Source: Brachypodium distachyon (Eukaryota; Streptophyta; Magnoliopsida; Poales; Poaceae). From it: a stretch of DNA of 64,000 nucleotides. The number at the start of each line of letters is the position of its first letter. Position 1 is the stretch's first letter. Both the position numbers and the translations under genes were made by a program. The notes under the pieces were generated by a model. It was not told the origin of the DNA, ran no database searches, and saw only the letters and a program-made list of their open reading frames with translations. Location: the NCBI RefSeq assembly GCF_000005505.3, contig NC_016132.3, positions 51,598,914 through 51,662,913 of the forward strand, in the 5' to 3' direction. Shown in pieces: positions 55,709-64,000 of the stretch.

Positions 55709-56645
55709 ATTACTACTGGCCTAGATTGGATTTTGGTCTTGAGATGCTTGTAGTATGTGAGATCAGGTTGTGCCCAAAAAAAACAATGAATAATTACTAG
55801 GGAATGTGGCCGATGAGAGGTGAAATAATGAACTCGCATTAATAAAAAATTATCCTCCAATTATGTCTCTGATTTCGGTGCTTTATTTTCGTTGTTCATG
55901 TAGTTCGTTTTGTCTTGGTTCCTTTGAATATGAAGGTAAAGAAGAAAAAACATGATAAATTATTCAAAAAAATCAAGATTAAGAAAAAAAAACATGGTAA
56001 AGAATGTGGCCGATGAGAGGGGAAGAAGTTGGGGAAGAAGGGAGATGGGGAGTGGGACCCAGCGGCAGTGAGAAGGTTGTTTTCACGGTGTGGTATTGGA
56101 CGCGAATCTCAAGACAGATCGGACGGATGGGATAGCAGGAGTAGTGTGCTCGAGTGTAAAAAAATCCTGTCTCCTGTTGGGATTGACAAAAGTATTAAGA
56201 TTTTTTGAGGGAAAAGTTATTAAGATTTTAGTTCGAGTCTCCCTCAATCCTCTCCAATCGCCAGGTGGGTGGAACGGAACTGAGTCCTTCTGCCGAACGT
56301 ATCGCCATTCGCCAGTGTCGCTCCGCGCATTCGCCAGTTTCGTCCGGGCACGCTCTGTTCGAGAGCAACTCGTGGAGCAGCGCGCGCTGGTCCGTCTCGG
56401 CACGCTCCAACCTCAGGCGCGCCACGCGCCCTGCTCGCGCCGCGCCACACTGCTCCTCCCCTTACCACGTGTGCTCCTCTCGCGCCCACGCACCGCCCAG
56501 CGCCTTCCTCCAATAGCAAACTCGCTCTTTCTTTCCATCCCCCTCGGCCCTCGCCGTCCTCGTCGCCTCCCCCAAACACCTTCACGCGCGCGCGTACTCA
56601 ACTCACCTGCAACGGATAGACACGACGTACAGCACCAACAAACAA
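55709..56645. other. Intergenic region and F-box gene upstream sequence
   Basis: AT-rich to about 56050. Two phrases containing GAATGTGGCCGATGAGAGG, about 200 bases apart (55802 and 56003), form a short direct repeat. From 56250 on it is GC-rich and probably 5' UTR and promoter of the F-box gene; open frames there are a composition effect. Confidence 0.4.
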
Positions 56646-57479
56646 ATGCGCACAATGGCGGCACGGCGGGCGGCGCCGTCGGCGACCCAGGGGCCGCCGT
56701 GGGAAGCGCTTCCCCTGGTGGCCGCCTTCCTCGACGACGCGGTGTCCCTCGCGGCGGCCTCCTGCGTGTCCACCTCCTGGCACGCCGCCTTCGCCGCCGA
56801 CCACCTCTGGGCGCGCCTCTGTCGCTCCCACTACCCGTCCGCCATCGCCCTCCTGCAAACCGACAACAATGGCATCATTAACGGCACCGGCGACCCACGC
56901 TCACGCTCCTCCCCGCACCGCCGCCTCTTCGCGCTGTTCCACGCTGCCGCCTCCTCCCGCCGCCGCCCGCTCCCAGCGCCCCGCCTCGCGCTCGCCGACG
57001 TCACCTTCGCCATCGACCTCTTCACATCGAGCGGGAACAGCATCCTCTCCTTCGCCGTTGCCGCCTGCGACGCCGGGGCTAACAAGGGCGTGTTCCAGTT
57101 CGGGGTGGACGTGAGTGGCCGGAACGCGGTGGCGGGTCCGGGGGAGCAGCATTGGAGCGTCCGCTGGACGGCCGTGCGGACGCGGCTCGGAGACGGGCTT
57201 GCTGCGCCTGCGCTGCCTGCGGCGGCAATCGTGATGATGGAGGCGAAGGTGCCATCGTCAAGGGCCGGGGAGCTCGGCGGCGGAGAGAAGGGGGAGGCGT
57301 GGGCGTCGGAGAAGCTGCCCGCGCCTGGGTGCGGCGGCGCGAGGATGGAGGCGGAGGTGGTGGTGGAGGTGAGCGGGGAGGAGAGGCGGGTGGAGACGGT
57401 GCGGTTCGGGGTGTTGCTGGATTGTAGGTACGTCAGCGTCGACGAGGGGCTCAGATACTTGCAGCATTTCCTCTTGTAA
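56646..57479 (+). CDS. F-box protein (At5g04010-like)
   Basis: A single-exon protein of 277 residues. F-box proteins choose targets for SCF ubiquitin ligases. The F-box is at about 18-65: PPWEALPLVAAFLDDAVSLA, then SCVSTSWHAAFAADHLWARL. The C-terminal domain has LALADVTFAIDLF, an EHWSVRW-like element (EQHWSVRW), and ends in VRFGVLLDCRYVSVDEGLRY, which I associate with the At5g04010/NSFBx group. Two start codons are close (56646 and 56655); the second, CACAATGGCG, has the better context. The last codons (LQHFLL-stop) belong to a 23-bp unit repeated into the 3' UTR. Very GC-rich, so the opposite strand is also open. Target unknown. Confidence 0.83.
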   Translation: MRTMAARRAAPSATQGPPWEALPLVAAFLDDAVSLAAASCVSTSWHAAFAADHLWARLCRSHYPSAIALLQTDNNGIINGTGDPRSRSSPHRRLFALFHAAASSRRRPLPAPRLALADVTFAIDLFTSSGNSILSFAVAACDAGANKGVFQFGVDVSGRNAVAGPGEQHWSVRWTAVRTRLGDGLAAPALPAAAIVMMEAKVPSSRAGELGGGEKGEAWASEKLPAPGCGGARMEAEVVVEVSGEERRVETVRFGVLLDCRYVSVDEGLRYLQHFLL

Positions 57480-57527
57480 TATTGCAGCATTTCCTCTTGT
57501 AATATTGCAGCATTTCCTCTCTTGTAC
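57459..57527 (+). repeat. 23-bp tandem repeat across the F-box stop codon
   Basis: Three copies beginning at 57459, 57482 and 57505. The unit is TTGCAGCATTTCCTCTTGTA plus three bases. The first copy encodes the conserved C-terminal LQHFLL and the stop; the others are in the 3' UTR, and the third has a small change. Confidence 0.95.
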
Positions 57528-57619
57528 TGCAAATCATGTACAGTACTGCAATGTTTTATTTCACCGGTACACCAGTTGTGGACAAAAGACGCGCACTGCC
57601 TTGCAGGCCTTGCGCAAGG

Positions 57620-58290
57620 CTAATTTTTTTAAAATAATACGATTTTTTTAATATTTTTTAAAATAATACGCAGTTTAATTGTCTTTCAAAAATAACACGG
57701 CCTCAGTTTGGGCCAGGCCGATTAGGTCCAGTCGGCCTCGCCCAGGCCGACGGCAGGCTGGCCTCCCAGCCCGCAGGCCGTAGGCCCAGTCGGCTTCCGA
57801 CAGGCCGACTCGTCCATTCTGCAGTTACCTACAAGCTTTAGGCTAGGATAGGCAGGGGGCTGATGCATGCATGCATTCGGTCCACTTTTGCTGGTGAGCG
57901 TTGTGCATGCATGGGGTTTCTTATTCCTGTCCTGTCCTGCACAGTCCGTAGCTAGGGTGGCAGTGGACATGCACCTACTGCACGCATGGATCGATGCATG
58001 CGCTGAGCGGAACTACCGTGCGCGTGGTGTGCGGCACCCAGTCGCCCTGGCCTAAGCCGACTGGGCCTAATCGGTTTGGACAAGGCCGACTGCAGCTAAT
58101 CGGTCTGTGAGCTGGGAGGCCGGTCCGCTGTCAGCCAGGGCGAGGCCGATTGAGCCTAATCGGCTTGGGCCAGGCCGACTGGAGCTAGTCGGCCTGGCCC
58201 AAGACGAGGGTGGCCTAGTTTTGCAATTTTTCAAAAACATGTATTATTTTTAAAAATGAATAAATAATTCATATTATTTAAAAAAATTAG
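57620..58290. mobile_element. Large foldback element with GGCCGAYT-rich arms
   Basis: Outer ends are inverted: CTAATTTTTTTAAAATAATA at left; the complement at right is CTAATTTTTTTAAATAATAT. Next come GC-rich arms (about 57695-57830 and 58035-58215) that are also inverted, sharing GGGCCAGGCCGA, CCAGTCGGCCT and GGCCTCCCAGC. Short words of type GGCCGAYT recur about 15 times. The centre holds GCATGCATGC words. About 670 bp, no protein. I did not find a clear target duplication, so the superfamily is open (Mutator-like long-TIR elements would fit). Confidence 0.75.
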
Positions 58291-58562
58291 TTGCATTGCA
58301 TGGTGATGGTGTCTTTGAAACGTTGGCTCGTTTCCGCTTATGTCCTGGGTGCATCTCTACATGTGTTCGTGTTGTAAAACGTTCTTTTGTGGTACTAGTC
58401 CACTTGATGCTCGCTTCATGACCGATCACATCATGAAATTTCAGTATGCAGCGAATCACCGTGTAAATTGGCACCAGATCATGCAGGCTACGAAACACAC
58501 ACGCAGTTAGTTATGCAACCAAGTTAACAATTAAGAACATTCTTTGTTTTAAGAGGCAAATA

Positions 58563-58667
58563 CTCACTCCGTCCGAAATATTATATGTATGTAAGACATA
58601 TTTTAGTATATAGATACGTTCATATTTAGACAAATTTGAGTCACTTGATATATGACGCGGAGTTGAG
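58563..58667. mobile_element. Diverged Stowaway MITE
   Basis: Ends CTCACTCCGTCCG and GCGGAGTTGAG are inverted with mismatches, flanked by TA at 58561-58562 and 58668-58669. The interior (TAGATACGTTCATATTTAGACAAATTTGAG) fits the family. The LINE begins directly to its right. Confidence 0.75.
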
Positions 58668-58671
58668 TATG

Positions 58672-59484
58672 ACAAGAAGATCCACAATCTTAATAATGCG
58701 GTTCCTTCGAATCCGCCCGAAGAAGAGCTTTTTTGCAGGTTTCCTTTTCGATGAAAAAGATTTGGGGGCCCAGGAGCAGGCTGTCGACCCCATGGTGGAG
58801 GAGGCGCTCTCTCCTCCACGCAGCGGCAGCGATGTCGACATCCTGACATTTGGGACAGGAGTTGATTCTTTGACCACCGCTGCCTCCGTAGATGGGTGCC
58901 TGGTCGCTTTGGCTGGGTTGGGCCCGCTCCTTGGTGACAAAGCTTTCGGACCGGCTCTCTGCGAACCGGACCCGTTCGAGACTTGTGGGTCGAGCCTGTT
59001 GCTTATGGAGCCAACTGCTCAAGATCGGGCCGTTTTGCTACTTGGGCCCCCTCCTGTGGTGGGCTGCAAGTCAGCGTTGGCCTCCCCGAACCTTATCGAT
59101 GCTAATTTGCAGTCCTTCATCGCCGAGCTGACCACACCTGTGCCGGCCACTGTTCTCTGCTCGCCGCCGGCGGAGTCGGATATGAAGAGCTTGCCCAACC
59201 CCCGCCTTGCGGACGGCGCTGACGTGAGGAAAAGCGGAAGGCTGGCGGCCCAGCCAACTCGTGGCCTATCCTCCATGGACAGGGCACGGCTCGTGCTTCT
59301 AAAGAAGAGGGGGGGGGGGGATCTCCGATGGGGATGGCACTTCAGCCCCTGACGAGCTCCTCAAGTACTGGCAGCTGTTCTCCAAGCCTTTGCCGCCCAG
59401 CTTTGTGGCGGCGGTCTCCTCGCTCGTGCCATGTCATGGCAATGCAGATGCGACTCTGAAGGTGGGGGAGCCAACAGCGGCTTA
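58672..59484 (+). pseudogene. LINE ORF1 C-terminal remnant, frameshifted at a 12-G run
   Basis: The frame runs to LSSMDRARLVLLKK at about 59308, then meets 12 G residues (59309-59320). The frame in use then stops at 59352. One frame over, a good coding sequence continues (DELLKYWQLFSKPLPPSFV.. TLKVGEPTAA) to a stop at 59484, so the shift lies in the G run. The KSGRLAAQPTRGLSSMDRAR type motif is common in grass LINE ORF1 proteins. No zinc knuckle is seen. Confidence 0.7.
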
Positions 59485-59654
59485 GATGGTCAAGTTGACC
59501 TCTTGTGCGTCGATGTATCTCAGGTTCCCAATGTATCTCTCCTCTCTTTTGTCTATGTGGTCGTGGGTTTGGTCGCTGTTGTCTATCTGTTGGTCAATGT
59601 TGTTGGGGTTCAGTTCGTGGGCTGTGCTTCAGTTGGAACACAGGATGTGGGTTG

Positions 59655-62600
59655 AGTCTCTGTTTGTGGAATGTAAGGGGACAATCCAGCAAAGAGAAGA
59701 GCTATCTCCAATGTCGTGCAAGATTTGAGCTGCAATATTGTGTGTTTACAGAAGACTAAGATCAATAGCTTCGATCGGTCTCTGGTGATTGAAACTTTGG
59801 GTAGTAATTTTGTAGACAGTTTCATTTTCTTGTCTGCCGTTGGCACAAGAGGAGGAATTTTAATTGCTTGCAGCAGAGACTTCGACATTTCTGCTGATCA
59901 TCTGGCGGCAGGGAGCTATTCAATTACCGGCACCATCAGAGATCGATCCAACAACGATGAATGGTCCATCATTGGAGTTTATGGTCCACAGGAGGATGGG
60001 GAAAAAAATCCTGTTCTTACAGGAGCTGGGAAATGTACAGCATGTTGCAATGCAAAAATGGTTGATTTTGGGAGATTTCAATTTAATATGCAGAGCAAAT
60101 GAGAAGAGTAGCAATAATGTTAACCTGCGAATGATGGGAAGATTTAGGAGCACCATTGATGATCTTGAGCTACTGGAGATTCCTCTCCTTGGTAGGCGTT
60201 TTATATGGCCGAGTGAAAAGCACAACACAGTCCACACCAAAATTGACAGGGTGCTTATCACTAAGGATTGGGAGACTGCTTTCCCGCAATATCAGCTTAG
60301 ACCGGCTTCCACATCGGTCTCAGACCACTGCCCGCTAGTTCTCAAGAAGATGCAGGTTCAACATTATTGGGGTTTCAGATTCGAGCAATTTTGGATGGGT
60401 ATTCCAGGTTTCCAGGAGGTGGTGCAGAATGCTTGGAAAAAAGAGGTTCGTGCTGTGGATGCAATAAGGCGCCTCCATATTCAGCTGTCCAGAACATCCC
60501 GCGCTCTGAAGAAGTGGAGCAAGAAAATCAGAAGATCAAATAGGCTGCTGGAGGAAATAGCAAATGAGTTTATTTTCCAATTAGATCTCGCCCAGGAAGA
60601 GAGGGAGCTTACTGTCAAAGAAAGAGATCTTAGAAAGCTTCTAAAATCCAAACTGCTCGGTCTGGTTGCTATCGATAGAATTCGATGGAGACAGAGGTCC
60701 AGAATTACGTGGATCAAGCATGGGGACGCAAACACAAAATTATTTCACCTGAGAGCTAACGGCCGGAGGAGGAAAAATCATATACATGTGTTACATGAGC
60801 AGTCTAGGGAGGTCTCTGATCAGAAGGCTAAAGCGGCGATCCTCCACGATCATTTCAGAAATTTGCTTGGTTCGTCTGTGACAAGGAATATTTTGTTTAA
60901 CTGGTAGGCTAATCTGCAACATCTTGATGCCCCATTTTCCATAGAGGAATTGTTTGTTGCTATTTGTGATATGCATGCGGAAAAAGCACCAGGCCCTGAT
61001 GGTTTTTCAGGGGCCTTCTTCAAGAAATGTTGGGACATTGTCAACCAATTGCACGATCTTAGAGGCTGGCACTGGAATTTGTTAAGCACGGCTCACATTG
61101 TTCTTCTACCTAAGAAAGAGTCTGCGTCGACAGCGGTTGATTTCAGGCCAGTCAGTTTAATGCATAGTGTCTCTAAGATTTTGTGCAAGATGCTCGCTTG
61201 TCGTCTTGCGTCAGAGCTTCCAAAGCTGCTCTCATCTAGCTAGAGTGCTTTCATCAAGGGAAGGAGTATAAATGATAACTTTATGTACGTCCAGAGCGTG
61301 ATCGGAGATGCTCATTTGAAGAAGAAGTCGTTGGTTTTCTTGAAGTTGGACATTGCCAAAGCTTTTGACTCAGGTTGATTGGGGCTATCTTCTCGAGGTC
61401 CTGCAGCATTTTGGTTTCGGGTAGAGATGGAGAGATCTAATTTATTTAATTTTGGCGTCTTCGTTCTCAAGGGTGCTTCTCAATGGGATTCCAGGATTAC
61501 CGTTCTCTCATCGTAGAGATTTGAGGCAGGGGGATCCCTTGTCCCCCATGCTGTTCATTCTTGCTTTTGAGCCGCTGCAGCGTTTTCTTCAGAAGGCTAT
61601 CGAGAGCAATGTGTTGTCCCCTATGCATCTTAGATCTGCGAGAATAAGGATAAGCATGTATGCTGATGACGCTGCATTGTTCCTAAACCCTGTTAAGGCT
61701 GAAATCTCTGTAGTTCATCAAATGCTTGCCACTTTTGGGGAAATTTCTAGGCCGAGGACTAATTTTGAAAAATGTGTGGCTTACTCAGTAAGGTGTGAGG
61801 ATATTGACTTGGATGACATCCGGCATGATTTCGCGGGAATTAGGGGAGCCTTCCCTTGTAAATATTTGGGTCTGCCACTTGGATTAAGGAAGCCAAGAAG
61901 AATTGACATTCAACCTTTAATAGATAAAATTGCAGGGAAGCTCAAGACTTGGAAAGGGAGATTGCTGTCGAGAGCCGGCAGATTGGTCCTGATTAACTCA
62001 GTGATTACTTCTTCGGCTACTTATTTCCTTACTTCCTTCTCGGCAAATAAATGGTCAATCAAGAAGATCGACAAGCTCCGAAGGAATTTTCTTTGGAAAG
62101 GTGAAGAGGAGGCTCATGGAGAAAATTGCATGGTTAATTGGAGGGCCGTCTGTGCACCAAGAAAGGTTGGTGGTCTTGGAATTAAAGACATAGAGTGCTT
62201 TGGTAGAGCTCTGCGCTTGAGATGGTTGTGGCTGCAGTGGATGCCGGAAGATAGGCCGTGGAAAGGAGCTGCCATTCCTTGTGATGCTACGGACAAGGCT
62301 GTTTTTCAGGTTTACTCTACCATTACGGTTGGGAAAGGGCAGACGGCTTCTTTCTGGACAGATCATTGGCTGGATGGGGAAGCTTTGTGTGATACAGCAC
62401 CTAAACTTTATAAACTTGCGAGAAGGAAAAAGATCACTGTCCATCAAGGTTTGGAAGGAGGAAACTGGATGCTAGGGCTGCAGCGAGTGCACACTGAAGT
62501 TCAGCTTGAGTCCTTCATCAAAATCTGGGATAAAGTACACTCCTTGGTGCTGTCAAATAATCCGGATTTGATTGAATGGAAGCCTGACAAGAAGGGGAAG

Positions 62601-63154
62601 TATTCGGCCAAATCTGCTTATGAGTTCTAGTTCAGGGCCAGAATTCAGCAACCACACCTTGAGAGGACTTGGACAATTTGGGCTGAAGGAAAAATTAATT
62701 TTTTTTCTTTGGATTCTAATTCAGAACAGGCTTTGGACAGCAGATAGACTTCGGGCTAGGGCTTGGCCTCACAATGACAAGTGTTTATTCTGTGATCCAA
62801 CCATTGAATCGGCGAGACATTTATTTCTGAAATGTCCTTATGCAAAAGAGGTATGGTTCCTTTTCTCCCAGGAAAATGAAAGAGTGGCTTGGGCTGTTGG
62901 GGCAACAACAGTAAAAAAATTGGTGGCTGCAATTGACAAGAGGTTCAAAGAACAATGAAGTCATTAAAAAAGAGGTTACAGTGGCCACCTACATTATTTG
63001 GAATCTATGGATTGAAAGAAACAGAAGAACGTTTGAGGGAAAGATTAAAACTCCGAGTGCTTTGCAGGGGCAAATCAAAGATAGCATAGACGAGTTTGAA
63101 AGAGCTTTTGCAAGTAGCTATAGTCCTTGTACAGCTGAGCTATTTTGTTCATAG
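59655..63154 (+). pseudogene. LINE ORF2 (endonuclease, reverse transcriptase) with multiple disruptions
   Basis: Endonuclease motifs: NIVCLQKTK, TRGGILIACS, LILGDFNLICR, SDHCPLVL. Reverse transcriptase motifs: EKAPGPDGFSGAFFKKCW, DFRPVSLMHS, FLKLDIAKAFDS, LRQGDPLSPMLFILAFE, SMYADDAALFL. Then KYLGLPLGLRKP, SRAGRLVLINSV and a zinc-binding tail CLFCDPTIESARHLFLKCPY. Frameshifts lie near 59680, 59995, 61370 and 62950; stops occur near 60905, 61240, 61421 and 62628. The catalytic Asp pair (YADD) itself is intact. Old, non-functional copy. Confidence 0.85.
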
Positions 63155-63266
63155 CATCGGTTTTCTTCTTTTAGTTCGGTTGTAGTCTGTAAGTTGTTGT
63201 TTCCCTCTTCTTAATGCAAAGGCAGAACACCTGCCATTTCAGTTCAAAAAAAAAGAAGTGGATCTA

Positions 63267-63379
63267 CTTCCTCCGATCCTAAATTGTTGTCGAAATATTA
63301 CATGTATCTAGACGCTTTTTAAGAATAGATACATTCATATTTGGACAAATTTGAGACAATAATATAGGATCAGAGTGAG
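63267..63379. mobile_element. Stowaway MITE
   Basis: A 113-bp element with ends CTTCCTCCGATCCTAAAT and ATATAGGATCAGAGTGAG, flanked by TA (63265-63266 and 63380-63381). Same family as 7792 and 37142 but in the other internal orientation. It sits 12 bases past the LINE poly(A). Confidence 0.88.
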
Positions 63380-63424
63380 TACAATTCTACGACTTTGACG
63401 TTCACAGTTTTAAACAAAAATATT

Positions 63425-63471
63425 ACTTCCTCCGATTCTACATCAGTGACACTTATTAGTGTCGAAGGGAG
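63425..63471. mobile_element. Short Stowaway-like remnant
   Basis: Only 47 bp: CTTCCTCCGATTCTACATCA at left and CACTTATTAGTGTCGAAGGGAG at right, with TA on both sides. It looks like an internally deleted Stowaway. Confidence 0.45.
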
Positions 63472-63473
63472 TA

Positions 63474-64000
63474 ACAGTAATATGTTTGATAATTCTTTGA
63501 ACATATATCTTAACGGAAGACATAGCATTTAGTAGAAAACGGGTAGAAAAATAATAGGCTAGCTAGATCCAGTTAAATGTAGCAGAGCGAGTTTGAGTCT
63601 AAATGTAGCAAAGCGAGTCTGAGTCGAACCCAACTTGGCTAGCTCACGACTCATGATGCCCGGTAGACCTCAGACGTTCCTCCAGTTGACAAGTAACTTT
63701 CAAGCAGTTACAAAATTGAAAATACTTAAGATGAATCCAATTGTGAAAGTCGAGTGGCACCGCCAAAATACATCATCAGACACCAGCACTATGTAACCTA
63801 TAAATTGACGTGTGACTTCAAATTTCCAAGTAAAAATAACAAAATGACCTAATTTGACTTCAAATTTGCAAGTAAAAACAACAAAATGACCAAATAAAAT
63901 CACTTAAATGAGAACGTTACGCTCTTTTAGTTCCACAAAGCGATCAACCACTTGTTTATTGGTGACATTTTTATTTCTTCTCTCTCCACATAGCAAATGA
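63474..64000. other. Intergenic sequence to the window edge
   Basis: No gene seen. A phrase containing TGACTTCAAATTT.CAAGTAAAAA.AACAAAATGACC occurs twice about 45 bases apart (near 63811 and 63856). Confidence 0.4.

Larger units (their letters stand above)
58670..63254 (+). mobile_element. Decayed L1-type LINE with both ORF remnants and poly(A) tail
   Basis: Contains, in order, the C-terminal part of ORF1, a short spacer, an ORF2 with endonuclease, reverse transcriptase and zinc-knuckle regions, and a 3' UTR ending in CATTTCAGTTC plus nine A residues. It is about 4.6 kb and lacks the 5' UTR and the start of ORF1. The right flank GAAGTGGATC and the left flank GAAGATCCAC are suggestive but are not a proper duplication. 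Not able to move by itself because both ORFs are broken. Confidence 0.85.

Noticed and set aside
56831..57532. A 233-codon minus-strand frame opposite the F-box gene
   Set aside because: Ser/Pro/Arg-rich composition shadow; the plus strand matches an F-box family.

Overview
The window reads as nuclear DNA of a grass, most likely a pooid (Brachypodium, wheat, barley or oat relatives). The reasons are GT-AG split genes, several strongly GC-rich first exons, many Stowaway MITEs ending in CTCCCTCCGT, tRNA-derived SINEs, L1-type LINE fragments, and protein families typical of monocots. There is no prokaryotic, organellar or viral gene block. Gene density is about one gene per 6 kb, which suggests a compact genome or a gene-rich island.

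Layout: (1) 0-8 kb: a nested LINE/SINE pile-up, then an intronless NLR immune receptor (2887-5658) and a LINE 3' end. (2) 8-15 kb: a long gene-poor stretch. (3) 15.4-17.8 kb: a five-exon Tag-type DNA glycosylase. (4) 21.3-23.4 kb: a two-exon type II metacaspase, followed on the minus strand by a small Cys-rich candidate secreted protein. (5) 27.4-28.4 kb (minus): a six-TM membrane protein. (6) 29.8-34.3 kb (minus): a 17-exon MORC ATPase. (7) 34-41 kb: repeats, with a candidate solo LTR and a MITE cluster. (8) 41.6-42.9 kb: a PLS-class PPR protein. (9) 44.8-50.0 kb: a 13-exon purple acid phosphatase with a SINE and a hAT-type MITE in its introns. (10) 51.9-55.7 kb: an LTP-like gene and its broken paralogue, the latter behind a tandem-repeat promoter. 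(11) 56.6-57.5 kb: an F-box protein. (12) 57.6-63.5 kb: a large foldback element and a decayed LINE with both ORFs.

The genes form no operon-like unit. Several have relatives linked to immunity or cell death (NLR, metacaspase, MORC, LTP), but nothing in the sequence shows that they act together. I did not find a clearly new biological system. The most distinctive signals are small duplications inside or at the ends of genes (NLR, metacaspase, MORC, F-box), the decayed LTP paralogue behind a TTGAC-rich repeat promoter, the nested retroelements, and the GGCCGAYT-rich foldback. The multi-exon models were built by hand from GT-AG junctions and reading phase and are not supported by transcripts.
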